From Clostridia bacterium (lineage in GTDB: Bacteria; Bacillota; Clostridia; Christensenellales; Aristaeellaceae), in NCBI GenBank assembly GCA_009784985.1, contig WQXF01000012.1:1-36892 (forward strand): a DNA stretch of 36,892 bases. Direction: 5' to 3'. The position numbers were made by a program, and so were the translations under genes. The notes beneath the pieces are model-generated. The model saw nothing but the letters and a program-made list of their open reading frames with translations. It had not been told where the DNA came from and ran no database searches. Below, one piece after another: positions 32,943-36,892 of this stretch (position 1 is the first letter of the stretch; the number at the start of each line of letters is the position of its first letter).

Positions 32943-32971
32943 AGAATACCACGGCGCGACATTTTTTGCAA
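32943..32971 (-). promoter_or_regulatory. SigA-type promoter of pgk
   Basis: Minus-strand TTGCAA (32966-32971) and TATTCT (32943-32948) are 17 bases apart, giving a leader of about 80 bases. Confidence 0.6.
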
Positions 32972-33046
32972 GGTATGAAACACCAAAAAATCAAAATTTG
33001 GTCATGAAACTGTTTTTAATGCTTAATATATTAGAAAATTTGACAA

Positions 33047-33292
33047 TTATATGGCCGTCAGTACCACTGCCAGCACTGCGCCGGGCAACCCCAATACGCC
33101 GGACACCGCTAGCGTCAGCAGGTTCACCGACACATTGCCCCAAATCGCCTGCATGCCCAGCAGCCCGGCCACGCCCATCCCGGCGTGGATTAGCCGCCGC
33201 CAGCCCTTGCCGCCGATCAACGCGCGGCCCAACACAAACATCACCGCCATCAGCACCGCCATAATGGCCACCCAAGCCCAGGATACCAGCAT
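33047..33292 (-). CDS. bofA: BofA-family protein (pro-sigmaK processing inhibitor-like)
   Basis: An 81-residue membrane protein with two or three hydrophobic segments: WAWVAIMAVLMAVMFVLGRAL, then GVAGLLGMQAIWG, and the family C-terminus VNLLTLAVSGVLGLPGAVLAVVL. BofA (87 residues in Bacillus subtilis) holds the SpoIVFB protease inactive in the outer forespore membrane until the sigmaK checkpoint is passed. A gene of this type points to sporulation. The ATG at 33292 has GGAGGGG six bases upstream and is preferred over an extended frame reaching 33385, whose first codons lie in a repeat. It lies between pgk and the SpoIID-like gene. Confidence 0.85.
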   Translation of the reverse strand: MLVSWAWVAIMAVLMAVMFVLGRALIGGKGWRRLIHAGMGVAGLLGMQAIWGNVSVNLLTLAVSGVLGLPGAVLAVVLTAI

Positions 33293-33537
33293 ATTGCTCC
33301 CCTCCGCTTCCAGAGCAAAAGCATTTGCGTATGTTTTTCCAACAATCTCATCTGTTAACCAGATCGCCGTGCAGAATCCCTCCACCGCTGCAGCGGTCCC
33401 CCTCCCTTTAACAAGGGAGGTAGGGGTTAGGGACGAAAACTTCGAAAAGAATCCCTTAGGGGATTCCTAAGCGACGGCATGCAAAGAATCATTGATTTGG
33501 AAAATTATTTTCAAATGCATATTGCTCCCCTCCGCTT
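33289..33537. repeat. 21-base direct repeats (33289-33309 and 33517-33537) around a 207-base segment
   Basis: The ribosome-binding site and first codon of bofA (minus strand, AGCGGAGGGGAGCAATATG) recur exactly 228 bases away, next to the SpoIID-like gene. The segment between holds the family C half-repeat (33374-33420) and a small hairpin (33449-33466). The arrangement looks like a small insertion or slippage duplication. A 17-codon frame follows the outer copy (33467-33520). Confidence 0.8.
33374..33420. repeat. Family C palindromic repeat, half element
   Basis: A 47-base block with two perfect hairpins, ACCGCTGCAGCGGT and CCTCCCTTTAACAAGGGAGG, beginning GAATCCC. It matches the right half (reverse complement) of the full element at 29795-29927 with few changes. 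The gap 33293-33562 holds no convincing gene. Confidence 0.8.
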
Positions 33538-33559
33538 ATGGGTATGCGGAGGGGAGCAA
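33522..33559 (-). terminator. Probable terminator hairpin after the SpoIID-like gene
   Basis: A perfect 14-pair stem (TTGCTCCCCTCCGC / GCGGAGGGGAGCAA) with a ten-base loop begins four bases after the stop codon. There is no clean T run after it on the minus strand, so it may act as an RNA stabiliser or with Rho. One arm is identical to the bofA ribosome-binding region. Confidence 0.6.
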
Positions 33560-33562
33560 AGT

Positions 33563-35317
33563 TTATTCCTCCACCCGCTTCACAAACTGCGCCATTACAT
33601 ACCCCTCGATCACATCGGTCTTTACCCGCAGCCAGCCGTCGGGTAACTCTTCTAACACCAGCAGCTGCTGATCCAAATAGAGGGTGGTCAACACCTTGCC
33701 CGAGGTGGTGGGTTCGGTGCGCAGGTTAAGCCAGGAATCATCGGCAATGGCCGTTACTTCCCCGATCCACTCGCCCTGTTGGGGAGCCTGGGTAAGGGGC
33801 ATGGGCGTGGGGCGTGGGGTAGGGGTGGCCGGGGGAGCCGGTGTGTTGAGGAACCCAACCTCCACCGGCGGCGGCAGCGTGGGGGCCGGGGCTTGCTCTG
33901 CCGTGGCGGGCATCAACTGAATGCCCGGATAATAAAAGTGCAGGATTTGCTCAAATGTCCAGTTTTCAACACCAGCCATCCATTCGGCGCCACGCTGGCT
34001 CATGCCCACGCCGTGGCCAAAGCGGCGCGCTTCTAATATAACGCCGTCTTCCACCTCGTGTTGGGTGATTAATTCATTATTGCCCGGATTGATGGACAGG
34101 CCCAGCAGCCGCTTTGCGTCCGGGAAAAGGGGGATGTCTACCTCGATGGCTTCGGCCACCGGGCCCATGGCCGTCCACAGGGGGGCGGGAATCGCCGTGG
34201 GATCGGGATCAGAATCGGAGTTGGAATCAGTTTCCGGCGAGGCTTGCTCAATCCCTTTGCGGGCGTCCACCCGCACCCACAGCCGTAGCATCGTCATCAG
34301 CCGGGAGGGTGGGGGGTGCCGGGGCGTATGCAGCTCGGCTTTTTCTACGCCGGTGATGCGGATATGCTGGCTATCGCCGTCGTAGCCCAGGGCCATCAGC
34401 GGTTCGGCCAGCTCAGGCTTCAAAAGTTCGGCCAGCCCGTCCAGTGCGTGGTCAACACCTGGCCTGGGCCACTCCCGGGGCAACAATACGCTGCGTACCT
34501 GGCTCTTGGGGTTTTGTAGATCGTAGGGATCATCCCGCACGATAAAAAGCTCCTGGCCGCCGTCGGGCCACGCGTTTTGCATCAGCTCGGTTTGGCCGCC
34601 GTTGCTGGCGGAATAAAAACCCCGGGCCAACGCCCCGTTTACATAACCGCACAGGCCCGCAGTTTCTTGTATGGCTTGGGCGGAACGGCCATGGGCCGGG
34701 TTTGCGCCCCGGTACACCTGGTCGTTGGTATTATCCACCAAATCATAATCCCTGGAGGAACCCAGCTTTCGTTGGGCATAGGTGCGGGCGGTAACCGCCT
34801 GGGCCTTCAGCGCCTCCAGCGGGAAGGTATCGCTCATTTCATAGGGCACCACGCCCATTAAGTACACTTCCATGGGTGCGGTGAACACCGGGCGCACCAC
34901 ACCGTCGTTGGCGACGAGGGTCAAATCCCCGGCAAAAAGATTAAACTGGCCGTTAAAGCGCAGACCGTTTTCCTCGGCGGCGGCAGGGGCGGGCAAAGCG
35001 TGCCTGCGCAGGGTGAATTTTTCGGCCCGTTTGGCCATGCCTTCATAATATAGGGTGAGCATATCCTGCTCCCAGGCGAAAACCAGCTCGCTGCCCCGCT
35101 GGAAGGCCAGGCCACCCGGCTCCAGGGTGTAGCTGCCGTCCAGCGCCACGGTGAGCCGGTCGTCCTGCACGCGGGTGAGCAGCACACGCACGGTTGCGCC
35201 TTGATCTTGCGCAGAAATATCCACAAAAGATTCTGTGGCATGGGCCGACCCTATCAAACACAGCGTCAGCCAGGCTGCGGCCATAAACGCTCCTATTTTT
35301 GTGTTACCCCGCTTCAT
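33563..35317 (-). CDS. SpoIID/LytB-family exported protein with C-terminal SH3 domain
   Basis: A 584-residue exported protein with a signal peptide (residues ~8-27). The SpoIID/LytB domain is split. The first half spans about residues 150-245 (YLMGVVPYEMSDTFPLEALK with the key glutamate at ~160, QAVTARTYA, FYSASNGGQTE). The second is at 432-465 (RFGHGVGMSQRGAEWMA). Between them lies an insert of roughly 150 residues with an Asp/Ser/Pro-rich part. A Pro/Thr linker (TPAPPATPTPRPTP) leads to an SH3-type domain (residues ~518-584). SpoIID is a lytic transglycosylase that digests denuded glycan during engulfment; other family members modify vegetative wall. The length (canonical SpoIID ~340) and SH3 tail suggest a wall-binding paralogue. 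The ATG at 35317 has GGAGGTG upstream. Confidence 0.87.
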   Translation of the reverse strand: MKRGNTKIGAFMAAAWLTLCLIGSAHATESFVDISAQDQGATVRVLLTRVQDDRLTVALDGSYTLEPGGLAFQRGSELVFAWEQDMLTLYYEGMAKRAEKFTLRRHALPAPAAAEENGLRFNGQFNLFAGDLTLVANDGVVRPVFTAPMEVYLMGVVPYEMSDTFPLEALKAQAVTARTYAQRKLGSSRDYDLVDNTNDQVYRGANPAHGRSAQAIQETAGLCGYVNGALARGFYSASNGGQTELMQNAWPDGGQELFIVRDDPYDLQNPKSQVRSVLLPREWPRPGVDHALDGLAELLKPELAEPLMALGYDGDSQHIRITGVEKAELHTPRHPPPSRLMTMLRLWVRVDARKGIEQASPETDSNSDSDPDPTAIPAPLWTAMGPVAEAIEVDIPLFPDAKRLLGLSINPGNNELITQHEVEDGVILEARRFGHGVGMSQRGAEWMAGVENWTFEQILHFYYPGIQLMPATAEQAPAPTLPPPVEVGFLNTPAPPATPTPRPTPMPLTQAPQQGEWIGEVTAIADDSWLNLRTEPTTSGKVLTTLYLDQQLLVLEELPDGWLRVKTDVIEGYVMAQFVKRVEE

Positions 35318-35402
35318 GCATTCACCTCCGTGTGATTGCAATCATTATAGCATCTTTGCAGGCAAAATGCACATGTTGTGGAATTTTGCCGTTGTTAGGT
35401 GA

Positions 35403-35431
35403 TTTACACGGGCCGTCTTTTCTGGTATGAT
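35403..35431 (+). promoter_or_regulatory. Near-consensus SigA promoter of the family 2 glycosyltransferase gene
   Basis: TTTACA (35403-35408) and TATGAT (35426-35431) are exactly 17 bases apart, with the GTG start 28 bases downstream. Confidence 0.8.
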
Positions 35432-35458
35432 ACACGAGAATTACAGATAGTAAGGTAA

Positions 35459-36826
35459 GTGAACAGTTTGAATTTTGTCCTAGATGCACTTTTTGTGTTG
35501 ATTTCGACAGTAAACATATGGATACTTCTCTCTCTTTTGTATTATTTTGTCATAAGCTTCTGGGGATTTAGCAAGATGACAAAGTATGGCGAACATGCAC
35601 CCAAAACTCGATTTTTGGTGTTTATTCCCGCTTGCAACGAGGAGTTGGTGATCCGTGATGTGATCCGTTCCGTGCAAAAGACGGAGTACCCCTCTTCCCT
35701 GATCGATATTTTTGTGATCGCCGACAATTGCACCGACCAAACCCGGGCGCGGGCATTGGCCCAGGGCGCACGGGTGATCGAAACAAAGAGCTTGCCCGGC
35801 GAACCGGTGGGCAAACCGCACGCCATCAAAAAGGTGCTCACCGCCCACCCCGAGTTTTACGAAGACTACGATATGCTCACTATTTTTGATGCCGACAATG
35901 TGGTGGGCGCCCGCTTTTTTGCCGAGGTCAACAGCCAGTACCTGGACCAGGGGAAACCGGCGGCCATCCAAGGGTACTTGGGGTGCAAAAATAAGGCCGG
36001 GTTGGTGGCGTTTTATTACTATCATTCCTACACCCTTACCAACCGCTTTTTTCAGCTCACCCGATACCGGCTGGGCATCAACTGCTCCGTGGGCGGCACG
36101 GGCCTTGCGTTTTGCCTAAAAGCCTTGGCGCGTGTTGGGGGCTGGCGGGCCAATACCCTTACCGAAGACATGGAGATGCAGCTGCTGTTTACCCGCAACG
36201 GCGAACGCATCTTATGGAACCACTACGCCAAGATCTACGACGAAAAACCCACCACCGCTTCCACTGCCTTTAAGCAGCGCACCCGCTGGAGCCAGGGGCA
36301 CTGGTATGTGTCGTTGCGCAATGCCGGGCCGTTGATAGGGGCATTTTTCCGCCGCCGCATCCCGTTTAAAGAACTGATCTCCAGTTTTTTCTATATGTTT
36401 TCCATGCCCCTGTCGGTACAGATTCCGTTGCTGGCGGTGATGGCCGTGCTTACCATCGCGTTGCGGCAGTTCCAGCCCCTGGTTTTTTTAGGGTTGGACA
36501 ACTGGAGCTGGCTGCATAATGGGCTGCTCTTCCTTACTTTTTTGTATACCTTGTTTGGTTTGTTTTTTGTGGCCGATTATATGGACAACCAAGAGAAACC
36601 CCGATTTTCCTCGCTGTGTTGGGTGGTGGCGTCTTACATCACCCTGTATCCCCTTACGCTGGTATCCCAGGTTCTGGGCTTTTTCCGCCACGGCAACCAG
36701 CGCATATGGGTAAAGACCGATCATGGGATCACCGTGACTCCTGAAACGGATCAAAACGAATCACAAAACGTATTAAACGTATTATTTGAAGAAGAACCTC
36801 AGGAGCGGAAACAAAACGTTGTATGA
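35459..36826 (+). CDS. Membrane-bound family 2 glycosyltransferase (processive type)
   Basis: A 455-residue integral membrane enzyme. An N-terminal hydrophobic segment (residues ~5-35) is followed by a GT-A domain: VFIPACNEE, VIADNCTDQT, the metal motif FDADNVV, the acceptor motif LTEDMEMQLL and QRTRWSQGHW (QxxRW). These are the D, DxD, TED and QxxRW motifs of processive GT2 enzymes such as chitin/hyaluronan and poly-GlcNAc synthases. Three to four membrane helices follow. The product cannot be told; an extracellular or envelope polysaccharide is likely. The start is GTG at 35459 with AAGG close by. The last codons overlap the start of the next gene (ATGA). Confidence 0.88.
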   Translation: MNSLNFVLDALFVLISTVNIWILLSLLYYFVISFWGFSKMTKYGEHAPKTRFLVFIPACNEELVIRDVIRSVQKTEYPSSLIDIFVIADNCTDQTRARALAQGARVIETKSLPGEPVGKPHAIKKVLTAHPEFYEDYDMLTIFDADNVVGARFFAEVNSQYLDQGKPAAIQGYLGCKNKAGLVAFYYYHSYTLTNRFFQLTRYRLGINCSVGGTGLAFCLKALARVGGWRANTLTEDMEMQLLFTRNGERILWNHYAKIYDEKPTTASTAFKQRTRWSQGHWYVSLRNAGPLIGAFFRRRIPFKELISSFFYMFSMPLSVQIPLLAVMAVLTIALRQFQPLVFLGLDNWSWLHNGLLFLTFLYTLFGLFFVADYMDNQEKPRFSSLCWVVASYITLYPLTLVSQVLGFFRHGNQRIWVKTDHGITVTPETDQNESQNVLNVLFEEEPQERKQNVV

Positions 36827-36892
36827 GTGATGTCTTAAATTGGATCGCCACCGCCGCCTTTGGGCTGGAGGGGGTGGTGGCGCAGGAGTTGC
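36823..36892 (+). CDS. THUMP-domain RNA methyltransferase (RlmL/YpsC-like), N-terminal end
   Basis: Only 23 codons are in the window. The residues IATAAFGLEGVVAQEL match the conserved start of the THUMP-domain rRNA guanine methyltransferases related to RlmL and YpsC. The ATG at 36823 overlaps the stop of the glycosyltransferase gene by four bases; AGGAGCGG lies 14 bases before it. Confidence 0.7.
   Translation, partial: MSDVLNWIATAAFGLEGVVAQEL

Noticed and set aside
33293-33385. Extended N-terminus of the BofA-like protein
   Set aside because: The extra codons run into the family C repeat, and the ATG at 33292 has an excellent ribosome site and gives the usual family length.
1-36892. tRNA, rRNA, CRISPR arrays, transposases or prophage genes
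   Set aside because: No cloverleaf with CCA-type end, no regularly spaced repeat array, and no transposase, integrase or phage structural motifs were seen in the intergenic gaps or translations.

Overview
The window reads as a chromosomal segment of an endospore-forming Clostridia-type Bacillota, moderately GC-rich by eye. This rests on a BofA-like protein, a SpoIID/LytB-family protein, Shine-Dalgarno sites of the AGGAGG type before most genes, frequent GTG/TTG starts, and a pgk-tpiA-gpmI glycolytic cluster. The genus cannot be named from sequence alone. No tRNA, rRNA, CRISPR array, transposase or phage gene was seen.

Layout. 1-2.7 kb: a partial GH105-type hydrolase and a GH65 disaccharide phosphorylase diverge from back-to-back promoters with a LacI-type operator. 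2.7-6.9 kb: an ArsR/SmtB metal sensor diverges from a four-gene operon (membrane-anchored unknown, type I asparaginase, thioredoxin-reductase-like flavoprotein, metallo-beta-lactamase-fold hydrolase). 6.9-9.0 kb: PHP-domain protein and DEAD-box RNA helicase. 9.2-14.2 kb: a small zinc-ribbon protein diverging from an XRE regulator, two paralogous exported proteins with Ig-like domains, and a NYN-domain RNase-like protein with two OST-HTH/LOTUS domains. 14.5-17.5 kb (minus strand): DUF1848 protein, nitroreductase, ECF sigma factor and its membrane partner. 17.6-19.3 kb: CE7 acetyl esterase and a HicAB toxin-antitoxin pair. 19.3-21.6 kb: RecQ helicase plus a methyltransferase. 21.7-23.9 kb: two overlapping Gfo/Idh/MocA oxidoreductases.

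23.9-28.2 kb is the most unusual part. A ~1.5-kb tandem duplication holds two copies of an uncharacterised multi-pass membrane protein. Each has a poly-G tract at the same place in the coding sequence: G10 and in frame in copy 1, G9 and out of frame in copy 2. A duplicated 3' fragment of the neighbouring GT-C mannosyltransferase-like gene lies between them. This looks like a phase-variable surface-glycan locus, or a pseudogene or homopolymer error.

28.2-33.3 kb (minus strand): pgk, a secreted leucine-rich-repeat protein with its own terminator, tpiA, gpmI and the GT-C gene, with bofA upstream of pgk. 33.5-36.9 kb: a SpoIID-like protein with SH3 tail, then a family 2 glycosyltransferase with a near-consensus promoter, and the first codons of a THUMP-type RNA methyltransferase. 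Several short palindromic repeat families lie between genes (9.2, 14.2, 14.3, 29.8 and 33.4 kb).
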